From Streptomyces sp. BK340 (GTDB lineage Bacteria; Actinomycetota; Actinomycetes; Streptomycetales; Streptomycetaceae), in assembly GCF_007827595.1 (NCBI RefSeq), contig NZ_VISR01000033.1, forward strand, positions 54,986 through 118,985: 64,000 bases of DNA, read 5' to 3'. This document shows, piece after piece, positions 53,242 to 61,405 of the stretch; the stretch's first letter is position 1; each line of letters begins with the position of its first letter. Position numbers and translations under genes: made by a program. The notes under the pieces are model-generated. The model had not been told where the DNA came from. It made no database searches and saw only the letters and a program-made list of their open reading frames with translations.

Positions 53242-53628
53242 TCATCGCAGGCCCCGGCTGGACGGTTGGTCCCAGGCGGCGTCAAACCGGCTGACGATCC
53301 GCCGTAGTTCGCGAGCGTTTCCAGGTGACATGGCCTGCAACACGGTGTCCAGGAGAGCACGTGCCTCGAAGGGATCGCCGCAGCAGTACCAGTGCACGCT
53401 GCCCCACTCGTACTCACGCCACAGCTGGCGCTCAGGGCGGTGGACGTAGTCCTTCCACAGGCGTACGGCCGCGCTGACATCTCCTGGCTGCAGATAGTTA
53501 CGGCTGCGTTCGAGGCGGAGGATCTCGGCGAGTGCACGCGAGGACAGGCCGTCGATGTCCGGCCTTGCTTCTTGTGTCCGGTGGCGGGGAACGCCGGCCC
53601 GGATGCGACCTGGCCGTCTACGCGGCAT
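53242..53628 (-). CDS. hypothetical protein, 128 residues
   Basis: A small protein with a helical pattern (RALAEILRLERSRNYLQPGD, then VHWYCCGDPFEARALLDTVL) and the frequent 'RRIVSRFDAAWD' end. No known family is recognised. It converges on the TOPRIM gene with 41 bp between, and codon usage supports coding. Confidence 0.65.
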   Translation of the reverse strand: MPRRRPGRIRAGVPRHRTQEARPDIDGLSSRALAEILRLERSRNYLQPGDVSAAVRLWKDYVHRPERQLWREYEWGSVHWYCCGDPFEARALLDTVLQAMSPGNARELRRIVSRFDAAWDQPSSRGLR

Positions 53629-53690
53629 GGACCTTTCGGTTCGTCGTCATGCCGCACATCGTGCCACGATCTCGAAGACGTCGAACGGGT

Positions 53691-54107
53691 TTATTCCGCT
53701 GGGCTGATCTCCTCGATCAGGCCGCGGATGCGCTTTTCGATCTCGTCACGGATCGGGCGAACGGCTTCGACGCCCTGTCCGGCCGGGTCGGGGAGCTCCC
53801 AGTCGAGGTAGTGCTTTCCGGGGAAGACGGGGCACGTGTCGCCGCACCCCATCGTGATCACGACGTCGGACGCCTGAACGGCCTCGACCGTAAGCACCTT
53901 GGGCACTTCGGCCGAGATGTCGATGCCCGCTTCGGCCATGGCCTCGACGACGGCCGGGTTGACGGTGCCGGCGGGAGCGGAACCGGCCGAGCGGACCTGG
54001 ACGCGGTCGCCGGCAAGGTGGGTCAGATAGGCGGCGGCCATCTGTGAGCGTCCGGCGTTGTGGACGCAGACGAACAGCACGGACGGACGTTCGGCGGGAG
54101 TGCTCAT
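53691..54107 (-). CDS. arsC: arsenate reductase, LMW-PTP/thioredoxin type
   Basis: The 138-residue protein has the CX5R phosphatase loop VLFVCVHNAGRSQMA (Cys14, Arg20) and the redox pair in GCGDTCPVF (Cys88, Cys92), the triple-Cys set of thioredoxin-coupled ArsC. DWELPDPAGQGVEAVRPIRD carries the general acid Asp. It reduces arsenate to arsenite. It is the last gene of the operon arsR-aquaporin-arsC, 27 bp after the channel gene. Confidence 0.95.
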   Translation of the reverse strand: MSTPAERPSVLFVCVHNAGRSQMAAAYLTHLAGDRVQVRSAGSAPAGTVNPAVVEAMAEAGIDISAEVPKVLTVEAVQASDVVITMGCGDTCPVFPGKHYLDWELPDPAGQGVEAVRPIRDEIEKRIRGLIEEISPAE

Positions 54108-54134
54108 GGCGGATTTCTTTCTGGGGGCGGCAGT

Positions 54135-54890
54135 TCAGGGGTGGGAGGGCGCGGCGAGTTCGGGTTCGGGTTCGGGTTCGACCACGGTGGGCAGGGGAGC
54201 GGTGCGCACCGGTTCCGTACGCCCGAACAGCGCGACGACCAGCCCCAGCCCGAGAGCGGCACCGGCAGTCTGTGCGGCGAGGAATGGGCCGACCGAGGCG
54301 GGAGCGATGCCGGCGAACGTGTCGGTGAAGGCGCGGCCGATGGTGACAGCCGGGTTGGCGAACGAGGTGGACGACGTGAACCAGTACGCCGCTCCGATGT
54401 AGGACGCCACGGCCATGGGGGCGAAGTGGGCACGGCCGGTGCGGCCGAGTCCGAAGATCAGCAGGATGAGTCCGGCCGTCGCCACCAGCTCGCCCAGCCA
54501 CAGGTGGCCGGCGGAGCGGTCGTGTGTGGACCAGCGCATCAGCGGCTCGGCGAACATGGCATCAGCAAGGACTGCGCCGCCGACCGCTCCGACCGTCTGA
54601 GCCGGTAGATACACCGCGACGTCACGGCCGTTCAGCCCTTCGCCGGTGCCTCGGTCGGTGAACCAGGCCACGAGCGTGACGACGGGGTTGAAGTGCGCAC
54701 CGGAGACGGGCCCGAGGAGCGCGATCAGCACGCCGAGTCCAAAGACGGTGGCCAGCGAGTTGGCCAGCAGTTGCACGCCGATGTCCTGGGTCAGCTCGGT
54801 GGCCTGTATCCCGGAGCCGACCACCACCGCGACCAGGGCGGCCGAACCGACAGCCTCAGCGAGGGCCCGCCGTGCCAGGGAGGCGCTCAC
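54135..54890 (-). CDS. MIP/aquaporin-family channel, arsenite channel type
   Basis: The 251-residue protein has six membrane segments and the two half-helix motifs NPV (GAHFNPVVTLVAW) and NPA (TSFANPAVTIGRAF), typical of MIP channels. A charged tail with repeated EPEP residues follows. Its GTG start overlaps the arsR stop (GTGA), so it is coupled to arsR. In several bacteria an aquaglyceroporin replaces ArsB in ars operons, letting arsenite formed by ArsC leave down its gradient; the gene order here fits that role. Confidence 0.9.
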   Translation of the reverse strand: MSASLARRALAEAVGSAALVAVVVGSGIQATELTQDIGVQLLANSLATVFGLGVLIALLGPVSGAHFNPVVTLVAWFTDRGTGEGLNGRDVAVYLPAQTVGAVGGAVLADAMFAEPLMRWSTHDRSAGHLWLGELVATAGLILLIFGLGRTGRAHFAPMAVASYIGAAYWFTSSTSFANPAVTIGRAFTDTFAGIAPASVGPFLAAQTAGAALGLGLVVALFGRTEPVRTAPLPTVVEPEPEPELAAPSHP

Positions 54891-55267
54891 GCGTTGGCCT
54901 CCGCCGCCCGTGTGGTGGTCAGGAACGCGGAGAGCCGCTCGAGCGTGGCTGGCAGCACCCAGTAATAGACCCACGTGCCGCGACGCTCGCAGTCGATCAG
55001 GCCTGCCTGTCGAAGCAGCTTGAGGTGGTGGGAGATCGTCGGCTGGGAGAGGTCGAAGGCCGGGGTCAGGTCGCACACGCAGACCTCACCGCCCGCCCGC
55101 GAGGCGATCATGGACAGCAGCCGCAGGCGAACCGGGTCGCCCAGGGCCTTGAACATCTTCGCCAGCCCGGCCGCCTGGTCCTCATCGAGGGGCGCGGTCA
55201 GCAGCCCCGGGCAGCAGGCGGCGGACTCGTCGTTCTGCCCGAGCACCACAAGCTCTTGTTTCGACAT
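54887..55267 (-). CDS. arsR: ArsR-family metalloregulator
   Basis: A 126-residue winged-helix repressor: FKALGDPVRLRLLSMIASR, then GGEVCVCDLTPAFDLSQPTI and SHHLKLLRQAGLIDC. Thiols available for As(III) are Cys63 and Cys65 in VCVC and the pair Cys18/Cys19 in AACCPG. It should repress both its own operon and the divergent arsI/cadI-like gene through the inverted repeat at 55303-55330. The ATG at 55267 was preferred to a longer frame that crosses the operator. Confidence 0.94.
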   Translation of the reverse strand: MSKQELVVLGQNDESAACCPGLLTAPLDEDQAAGLAKMFKALGDPVRLRLLSMIASRAGGEVCVCDLTPAFDLSQPTISHHLKLLRQAGLIDCERRGTWVYYWVLPATLERLSAFLTTTRAAEANA

Positions 55268-55302
55268 GCCTCTATGTTGACGTTTTTCGATCCAGCGCGC
55301 AA

Positions 55303-55330
55303 GCTTGCATTGAAAGAAGTCAATGCAAGC
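55303..55330. promoter_or_regulatory. ArsR operator, 11-bp inverted repeat
   Basis: GCTTGCATTGA, a 6-bp spacer (AAGAAG), then TCAATGCAAGC: a perfect inverted repeat in the divergent arsR/arsI promoter region. Its TTGA...TCAA centre fits ArsR-type sites. It ends 16 bp before the arsI start and lies 36 bp from the arsR start, well placed to shut off both promoters. Confidence 0.85.
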
Positions 55331-55346
55331 AGATGGGGTCCATGCC

Positions 55347-55817
55347 ATGTCCCGTGCTCAGCTCGCCCTGCGTGTCAGCGACCTGGAAGCGTCGATCACC
55401 TTCTACTCGAAGCTCTTCGGAGTCGAACCGGCCAAGCGGCGCAAGGGCTACGCCAACTTCGCCATCGCCGAGCCCCCGCTCAAGCTCGTACTCATCGAGG
55501 GTGAGCCCGCAGAGGAGACCCGCCTCGACCACCTCGGCGTGGAGGTGGATTCCACAGAGCAGGTGAGCGCGGCCACCACCAGGCTCAAGGACGCCGGTCT
55601 GGCCACCTTCGAGGAGAACGACACGTCCTGCTGCTACGCCCTCCAGGACAAGGTCTGGGTGCACGGCCCCGGCCAGGAACCGTGGGAGATCTACGTGGTG
55701 AAGGCCGATGCGGACACCCTTGGCAAGAGCACCGCCCCCAACGCCGCCGGCGACGACTGCTGCACCAGCCGGACCGACGAGGCGGCCCCGGCCGCGACCG
55801 GTTGCAGCTGCCGCTAG
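55347..55817 (+). CDS. ArsI/CadI-family VOC protein (metal/organoarsenical resistance)
   Basis: The 156-residue protein begins SRAQLALRVSDLEASITFYS, a VOC fold. The family Cys pair lies in NDTSCCYALQDKVWVHGPG, with the metal-ligand Glu in EPWEIYVVKAD. A C-terminal tail is rich in Cys (GDDCCTSRTDE and ATGCSCR). ArsI splits the C-As bond of trivalent organoarsenicals and CadI is a cadmium-induced relative; both fit the ars context. The Cys-rich tail may hold As(III) or another soft metal. The stop codon lies inside the CTAG flank of the MITE that follows. Confidence 0.88.
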   Translation: MSRAQLALRVSDLEASITFYSKLFGVEPAKRRKGYANFAIAEPPLKLVLIEGEPAEETRLDHLGVEVDSTEQVSAATTRLKDAGLATFEENDTSCCYALQDKVWVHGPGQEPWEIYVVKADADTLGKSTAPNAAGDDCCTSRTDEAAPAATGCSCR

Positions 55818-55992
55818 GTCCTGTCGTCAAATTCCCGTCGTCGCCCGAAGGGCGGCCTCGCGGCGTCTGGTGCGTGCTCTCGGCGTGCCGGGCGGAAGTC
55901 CTCGTACTGGACGTAGTTGGGCTTTCGCCCGGTGCGGCGAGAGTGCGTGCCAGGCGTCGTGGGGCAGACGGGAATTTGACGACAGGGCCTAG
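55814..55992. mobile_element. MITE-like element with 24-bp terminal inverted repeats
   Basis: The ends (GGTCCTGTCGTCAAATTCCC at left, and GGGAATTTGACGACAGGGCC at right) are inverted repeats with one mismatch. The element core is 55818-55988 (about 171 bp), flanked on both sides by CTAG, consistent with a 4-bp target duplication. The inside has no transposase. The CTAG preference is known for IS4/IS5-type elements, which could move it in trans. The left CTAG includes the arsI stop codon. Confidence 0.8.
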
Positions 55993-56121
55993 TCCGACCG
56001 GGCGAGACGCGGCGGTCGGCCACGGTCGACGAGGACGCCCTGCGGTCGATTCTGCATCGCCTCGGGTGAATCCCCGGGTGATCGGCCGGCATCGCCGACG
56101 CTCACCGGCGGCGTTCTGGCA

Positions 56122-56781
56122 TCACTTCTCGGCCCGCTGGGTGATCGCCGCCTCGGTACGGTCCCCCAGGAACTCGTACCAACGGCGTTCCAGGCAGACG
56201 TAGCGCACGTCCGCTTCGACGAGGCTGAGGAAACCCGACACGGTCTCGGTGAGACGCTGCTGCAACCCTGGGTCGGAGAGCGTTCCGTCCTCGGCGAAGG
56301 CCTGGTAGCTGTTGGCCACGCTGAACATGTCCGGGTAGACGCGGGTGCCCAGATGCTCCAGGGGAATCCGCAGGGCCCACAACCCGCGGTTGCCGCCGAC
56401 CAGCGACGGCGAGGCTGAGACGAGCAGGGCGTGCTTGGTCTTGAACGGCTGCGGCCGGACGCGCGAGACCCAGTCGATCGCGTTCTTCAGCACTCCCGGC
56501 ACGGAGGCGTTGTACTCCGGCGAGGAAATGACGAAGGCGTCGCTCTGCTCAAGCCGGTCGCGTAGGGCGAGTGCACCTTGCGGCAGCCCTTCGTCGGCCT
56601 CGATGTCGCCGTCGTACAAGGGCATGTCGAAGTCGTGCATACTGGCGAGGTCGACGGCGGCACCGGTGTCGGAGATGAGCCGGGCCACGAGGGCGGCAAG
56701 GCGGGCGTTGGCCGAATCGGTCCGCAGCGCCGCGCCGAAGATGAGGAATCGCAGCGGGCCGGGAAGCGTGTCCGCGGGCAT
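56122..56781 (-). CDS. NAD(P)H-dependent FMN reductase family protein
   Basis: The 219-residue protein has the flavodoxin-like entry LRFLIFGAALRTDSANARLA and the FMN-binding motif ISSPEYNASVPGVLKNAIDW, then LLVSASPSLVGG. It matches NADPH-dependent FMN reductases (SsuE/ArsH/chromate-reductase type). Closeness to the ars genes suggests ArsH-like organoarsenical oxidation as one option, but the MITE separates them and general quinone reduction is equally possible. GGAAGGACGG lies before the ATG at 56781. Confidence 0.85.
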   Translation of the reverse strand: MPADTLPGPLRFLIFGAALRTDSANARLAALVARLISDTGAAVDLASMHDFDMPLYDGDIEADEGLPQGALALRDRLEQSDAFVISSPEYNASVPGVLKNAIDWVSRVRPQPFKTKHALLVSASPSLVGGNRGLWALRIPLEHLGTRVYPDMFSVANSYQAFAEDGTLSDPGLQQRLTETVSGFLSLVEADVRYVCLERRWYEFLGDRTEAAITQRAEK

Positions 56782-57103
56782 GGGTCCGTCCTTCCGTCGC
56801 TGGCAAGCGCCTCCGAGAGGGCGCCCCACCGACCAGTGTGGTTCCCCGGGGGACGCCACGCGACAGGGCCGAGAACCGACAAGCCCGAGCGGGTCAGGAC
56901 GATGGCCGGGGCCCGCGCCACCGCCTTCCCGGCAGGACCATTCCCAGGGGCGGTACCGGCACTGCAGTCGCTACGATCAGCCCATGACGGGAGGCAGATG
57001 CCACGTAGACCCCCGCGCGAGCTGAGGACCACCGTGCCCGACAAGCAGGGCGACGGCGCGATGAGCACACTGCTCATCGGCGCGTGTCCTGGGCCATCAG
57101 TGT
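56782..57103. other. 322-bp region without gene
   Basis: It lies between the FMN reductase start and the remnant at 57104. Only short frames occur. The right part may be degenerate 5' sequence of the truncated gene that follows. Confidence 0.4.
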
Positions 57104-57301
57104 GTGCTGCCGTGCACACGTACCTCTGCCGCGCAGCGTGACGCCCTCACCTGGGTGGCTTACCCGAAGGGCGGAAAGCTCGGAACAGATCTGAACCGCG
57201 ACACTCTGGCCGCCGCGCTTTCGGAGCGGGGCGTGCGGCCCGTACGGCAGATCGCCATCGACGACATCTGGTCGGCGCTCCGGTTCCGACCCGGCGACTG
57301 A
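57104..57301 (+). pseudogene. C-terminal remnant of a small conserved protein
   Basis: The readable part is LTWVAYPKGGKLGTDLNRDT, then LAAALSERGVRPVRQIAIDD and WSALRFRPGD. I recall this ending from a conserved actinobacterial protein of about 130 residues without known function. The N-terminal half is missing and the preceding residues are unrelated, so it is probably truncated. Confidence 0.55.
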
Positions 57302-57369
57302 TTGCGTTCCCGGCCCGGGCCAATGGGGCCGCAGGAGGCGCCTTCTGCGACTGCTTACGCTGTGACGCT

Positions 57370-57891
57370 ATGGAGAACAAGGTCACCCACGAGGGGCGCG
57401 CCTTCATCAATTTTCGGAACTACTCGTTCCAGGATCCGTGGTCGCACGGCTTCAGGTGGGTCGATGTCAAGCGTCTGACGTTCCCTGCGGAGTCCGTCGG
57501 CGACAGGGAACTGCTTGCGGCACTCATCGGACATGAACAGTTCCGGGACGACTACGCGGGCGGTGGGGTGCTGCCGGAGGGAACCAGGCACGGCCCGTAT
57601 TGGCTGAGGATGGTGACTCCCGACGTCTACGAACCCCTCAGCGGGGAGAAGAGCGCACACATCCTCCGGCAGTGGGCGAACCAGTTCGGGAGAGTGCCCG
57701 CCGAGCTGGAGGCGGATCTGCAGCAGGAGGTTTTCGACCACTTGTCCGCAGCCGATCACATCTATTACCTGAGCGGGCTGGGGGACGATGCCTTCCATGA
57801 CTGGGGCGGTGTGCACGACTGCTTCCACGAATTCGTGCTCATCGACCGTTCGGCTGGGCAGATCTCAGTCCTCGTCGCGGCTGACGACTGA
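57370..57891 (+). CDS. hypothetical protein, 173 residues
   Basis: Starts MENKVTHEGRAFINFRNYSF. It is an acidic soluble protein with several His/Asp-rich segments (DHIYYLSGLGDDAFHDWGGV, HDCFHEFVLIDRSAGQISVL). No family is recognised. GC content is a little lower than its neighbours, which may indicate transfer. The short fragment after the stop (57900-58020) shows a brief open frame (FAGHHGFDVLAACRPQG) but is too short to assign. Confidence 0.65.
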   Translation: MENKVTHEGRAFINFRNYSFQDPWSHGFRWVDVKRLTFPAESVGDRELLAALIGHEQFRDDYAGGGVLPEGTRHGPYWLRMVTPDVYEPLSGEKSAHILRQWANQFGRVPAELEADLQQEVFDHLSAADHIYYLSGLGDDAFHDWGGVHDCFHEFVLIDRSAGQISVLVAADD

Positions 57892-58035
57892 GCCGATCAC
57901 CGAAGCCATCCGGAGACGGTCGCCTTCGCCGGCCACCACGGCTTCGACGTGCTGGCTGCCTGCCGGCCCCAGGGCAACCCCCGCCTCACCGCCATCGACG
58001 GCGAGTCCGACGTCGGCTGACGGATCCGGCAGTCA

Positions 58036-58353
58036 CTACTCGCTTCGCGCATTGTCGAGTTCGCCCGCCAGCACGGCCATCCCGTGCAGGTGAGTGAAGT
58101 ACTTGGTTGCGTACTCGTCGTCACCAATGGACGGCAGGATCTCTCCAAGGACGGCAGTGCGTGTCCGAAGTATGTCTCGGCGCTGGTCATCCAAGGGGCC
58201 GTTCATGACTGAGGAGACACAGCCGGAGAGCATCGTGTCCATCATCACCATGCATTCACCATCGGGCTCTCGCTGGTAGAAGCCCGAAGGGAAGGGCAAG
58301 GTCCTGAATTCGTCCCACAACCGCGCCAGCTGATCCGGTCTTGACTCCGCCAT
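58036..58353 (-). CDS. hypothetical protein, about 105 residues
   Basis: Starts MAESRPDQLARLWDEFRTLP (a second ATG lies four codons upstream at 58365). It is helical and acidic throughout with VMMDTMLSGCVSSVMNG in the middle. It resembles small uncharacterised actinobacterial proteins; no motif is recognised. Confidence 0.6.
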   Translation of the reverse strand: MAESRPDQLARLWDEFRTLPFPSGFYQREPDGECMVMMDTMLSGCVSSVMNGPLDDQRRDILRTRTAVLGEILPSIGDDEYATKYFTHLHGMAVLAGELDNARSE

Positions 58354-58573
58354 GCCCGTGATCATGCCTTACGGCCAGGCGCCGATGGAACGCGTCCCCC
58401 AACACGCCCTGCCCACAAGCAGGACCTATGCTGTGACCTGCGACCACTGCCTGACCGTGCGTCTTCACACACCGGTGATCACCGGTCGCTGCACCGTTCC
58501 TGGACCAGCCTGGACCGGCAAGATCAGGATCTGGGCCCGAGCACGAGCTCTGGAGTCGAATCGGCCGATGGAC

Positions 58574-58888
58574 ATGTCCTCCCGAGAGATCCGCATGCCC
58601 CTCGACGAGGTCGTCGCAGTTCTGCAGGACCTGAACGAGTTCGTTGTCTCCCTCGACCGACTCGGATCCCGCCAGGCATCCGGAACAGCCGACGAGCACA
58701 CCGTGGGCAGATTCATCGCCGACTGGGATGTCGCTCGGCGCCTGGCGAACGCCCGACGCGTCATCAGCGTCGCACTGGACGAGCAACTGAGCGAGGAGGA
58801 CAACGCCGAGATCGATGCCCTGTGCGACCAGGGTCGCTTCTACGGCGCGGACACCTCCATGAGCCGCTCCATTGACCAATCGAGCTGA
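58574..58888 (+). CDS. hypothetical protein, 104 residues
   Basis: A helical, acidic protein (MSSREIRMPLDEVVAVLQDL to MSRSIDQSS). An ATG six bases earlier is equally possible. Its stop TGA is immediately followed by the GTG of the next gene, so the two are translationally coupled. No family recognised. Confidence 0.6.
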   Translation: MSSREIRMPLDEVVAVLQDLNEFVVSLDRLGSRQASGTADEHTVGRFIADWDVARRLANARRVISVALDEQLSEEDNAEIDALCDQGRFYGADTSMSRSIDQSS

Positions 58889-59620
58889 GTGAGTAGACGC
58901 ATCGGACCGGACCGCTCCCTGTTGACACGGGCTCTCACGTTGGAGTCCGGGCGAGCCCGGCAGCTCCTCGCCGCAGGCGAGTGGCGCCTCTCCCCGGCGG
59001 ACGCCGAGGCGGCGGTGGCTGTCCTTGCCCGCCTCACCACCCCGCTCCCGTCCCGGCGCGGGACCACGGCGCGGACCCGAGCGACAGACCGGGACCGACG
59101 GCTTCAACGCGTACTGCGGACCACCGCGCACCACCTCGACGCCGGTGCTGTCAGCCCGCCTGCAGCCGCGCTCCTGGCCGCAGTCGCCCGCGCCTTGCTG
59201 CCCTGGCACGCTGTCCCGAACCCACCCCTCGCGGCCGCGGCCCCGAGGTACGCAGCCCTGCCGGGGACAACGGAAGGCGCGGTACCGCCGACCGAAGCGG
59301 GCGAAGCCCTGCTCCCCGATCTGACCGAACTGTTCGCCGCCCTTGCCGTGACGTGCGTGCCCGGCACTGTTCCGCTCACACCGTCGGTCGAGCCCTGGCA
59401 GGCCCGATACATGGGCAGATTCCGTCACCACACCAGACCTGCGACGGGCGTGTGGGCAGCCAAAACCTTCGAGTGCCCGGAGTGCGGGGGCAAGGACGGC
59501 CCGTGGACCGTGACCTGCGATTGGCTTCGGACCACACTGCGCTGCCCATGCGGGATGGTGAGTCGAGAGCACGGCCTCTCCCTCTCCGAGATTTGGCTCG
59601 TGCTGCCGGAGCCCGACTGA
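58889..59620 (+). CDS. hypothetical protein with C-terminal zinc-ribbon-like motif
   Basis: The 243-residue protein starts with a GTG directly after the previous stop. Residues 1-190 are Arg/Ala-rich and helical. The C-terminus has two CxxC-type knuckles, TFECPECGGKDGPW and LRCPCGMVSREHG (about 200-230), which fit a zinc ribbon. It may bind nucleic acid or protein. It forms a two-gene unit with the helical protein upstream. No known family. Confidence 0.68.
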   Translation: MSRRIGPDRSLLTRALTLESGRARQLLAAGEWRLSPADAEAAVAVLARLTTPLPSRRGTTARTRATDRDRRLQRVLRTTAHHLDAGAVSPPAAALLAAVARALLPWHAVPNPPLAAAAPRYAALPGTTEGAVPPTEAGEALLPDLTELFAALAVTCVPGTVPLTPSVEPWQARYMGRFRHHTRPATGVWAAKTFECPECGGKDGPWTVTCDWLRTTLRCPCGMVSREHGLSLSEIWLVLPEPD

Positions 59621-59686
59621 CCATTCGGGCAGCGGGTGTTGGTGTGGTGCCAGCCGCCCCGATCACGGTCCTGGCAAGATACCGGT

Positions 59687-60040
59687 ATGGAACGTGTGCT
59701 TGGAATCGGTGGTTACTTCCTGCGGGCCTCCGACCCGGCGGCCCTGAACGCGTGGTATCGCGATTGTCTGGGCCTGGACGCCGATGCGAACGGCCTGTGG
59801 CACCAGGGAACCGGACCGACTGTGTTCGCGACGTTCGAATCCGAGACCGACTACTTCGGGACCCGCACCCAGCAGACCATGCTCAACTTCCGGGTCCGTG
59901 ACCTGGATGCGATGCTCGCCCAACTACGTGCCAAGGGTGCGGACGTGGCCGAAGACACGCAGGACATGGACGGTGTCGGCCGGTTCGGCTGGGTCACCGA
60001 TCCCGAAGGCAATCGGATCGAGCTGTGGCAGCCCGCCTGA
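59687..60040 (+). CDS. VOC/glyoxalase family protein
   Basis: The 117-residue protein begins MERVLGIGGYFLRASDPAAL. It shows the VOC pattern NAWYRDCLGLDADANGLW, TMLNFRVRDLDAMLAQLRAK and FGWVTDPEGNRIELWQP with the metal-ligand Glu. This is the common single-domain form; substrate unknown. Confidence 0.88.
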   Translation: MERVLGIGGYFLRASDPAALNAWYRDCLGLDADANGLWHQGTGPTVFATFESETDYFGTRTQQTMLNFRVRDLDAMLAQLRAKGADVAEDTQDMDGVGRFGWVTDPEGNRIELWQPA

Positions 60041-60240
60041 CCGGGTCTTCGGGCAGTGGGCCGGCCCGCAGAACGAAGAGGCTCTGAACGTCGGCGGGAG
60101 TGCCGCGCTCGGGGCTGTCGGCGCCAGACAGGGGAGTCGCTGACGTAGGCCCAGGCTGCCGCACTGAGGCGGCGCAGGGCAAGGACGTCCGACTGCTCGA
60201 TGCGGTCGAGTCGGAACCGCTTCTTATAACCTCGGCCCTT

Positions 60241-60738
60241 ATGAGTTGGCTGCCTGACGACTTCGTCCACCCCGTGTCCGTGCCCGTCCCCGACACAGCG
60301 CTTCACCTGCGGCCGATCCGGGAGGCGGACACCGCGCTCGACTACCCCGCTGTGATGGGCTCCCGAGAGCGCTTGTGGGAGATCTTCGGCCCGGCCTGGG
60401 CTTGGCCCAAGGAGACGATGACCTATGAAGAGGACCGTCTCGACCTGCTGCGGCACGAGAAGGAGATAGCCGCGCACCAGTCGTTCAACTACGTGCTGCT
60501 GGACGAGGAGGAGACGGCGATCCTCGGCTGCGTCTACATCGATCCGCCCGAGCGCATCGGCTCCGACGGAGAGGTCTCCTGGTGGGTGGTGGACGATCTC
60601 GTCGGTGGTGAGGTGGAGCGCGCGCTCGACGCGCTGGTGCCGCAGTGGATCGCTGCCGACTGGCCCTTCCAGCAGCCCCGTTATCTGGGCCGCGACATCT
60701 CCTGGCAGGACTGGCTCGCGCTGCCGCGCGCCTCGTGA
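60241..60738 (+). CDS. GNAT-like protein
   Basis: A 165-residue protein: LHLRPIREADTALDYPAVMG near residue 20, NYVLLDEEETAILGCVYIDP and SDGEVSWWVVDDLVGGEVER. The C-terminal half is short of a clear R/Q-x-x-G-x-G/A acetyl-CoA loop, so it may be a non-standard or inactive acetyltransferase. The start at 60241 is an ATG within a short AT-richer stretch. Confidence 0.72.
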   Translation: MSWLPDDFVHPVSVPVPDTALHLRPIREADTALDYPAVMGSRERLWEIFGPAWAWPKETMTYEEDRLDLLRHEKEIAAHQSFNYVLLDEEETAILGCVYIDPPERIGSDGEVSWWVVDDLVGGEVERALDALVPQWIAADWPFQQPRYLGRDISWQDWLALPRAS

Positions 60739-60997
60739 CACGTTCGCGGCAGCGCTTGGACCGTGCCTCTTGAAGATCGCCTGATCGTTGTGCGGGCGGA
60801 CGACGCCGCGGGCCGACAACCACTGCACGACCCTGAACCCGTTCGGGGCGGTGAGCCATTACCCGGGGGGTAATCGCGCGGTCCGGGTGGGGCGCGGCAT
60901 GGTGGGGTCATCCGGTTTCGGGCCGGCGCACTCCGGCCCGAAGCCTGAGTCGACTGCCTTGACTGGCACACCACTTCACCGGAACGGGAGTCCCGTC

Positions 60998-61366
60998 ATG
61001 TCGATCTACGTTGCTGCTGTCACCCGTTACTTCGAGGCGTGGAACGCCACCGACGCCGACGCTCTGGCCAAGGCGGTTGCCGTGGCGTGGTCCGAGGAGG
61101 GCACGTACACCGACCCGCTGGCCGATGCGCGCGGTCATGACGAGATCGCCGCGGTGATCCGGGGCGCGCAGGAGCAGTTCCCGGGCTTCGAGTTCAGGCC
61201 GGCCGGTGACGTGGACGGCAACCATCACATCGCTCGCTTCAGCTGGGAGCTGGTGTCCACCGCCGACGGGTCCGCTCCGGTCGCCGGCTCGGACGTGGTG
61301 ACCCTGGCCGAGGACGGCCGGATCACCTCCGTCCTCGGCTTCCTCGACCGGCTCCCTCAGGCATAA
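60998..61366 (+). CDS. SnoaL-like / NTF2-fold protein
   Basis: The 122-residue protein (VTRYFEAWNATDADALAKAV, YTDPLADARGHDEIAAVIRG, GDVDGNHHIARFSWELV, VVTLAEDGRITSVLGFLD) has the usual cone-shaped NTF2 fold used by isomerases and binding proteins. The catalytic role is not readable. Its ATG is at 60998, after a GGAACGGGAG stretch. Confidence 0.88.
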   Translation: MSIYVAAVTRYFEAWNATDADALAKAVAVAWSEEGTYTDPLADARGHDEIAAVIRGAQEQFPGFEFRPAGDVDGNHHIARFSWELVSTADGSAPVAGSDVVTLAEDGRITSVLGFLDRLPQA

Positions 61367-61405
61367 GCCTTCGCTGGAGGGACGATCGATGGCCGCCTGC
61401 CTGAT

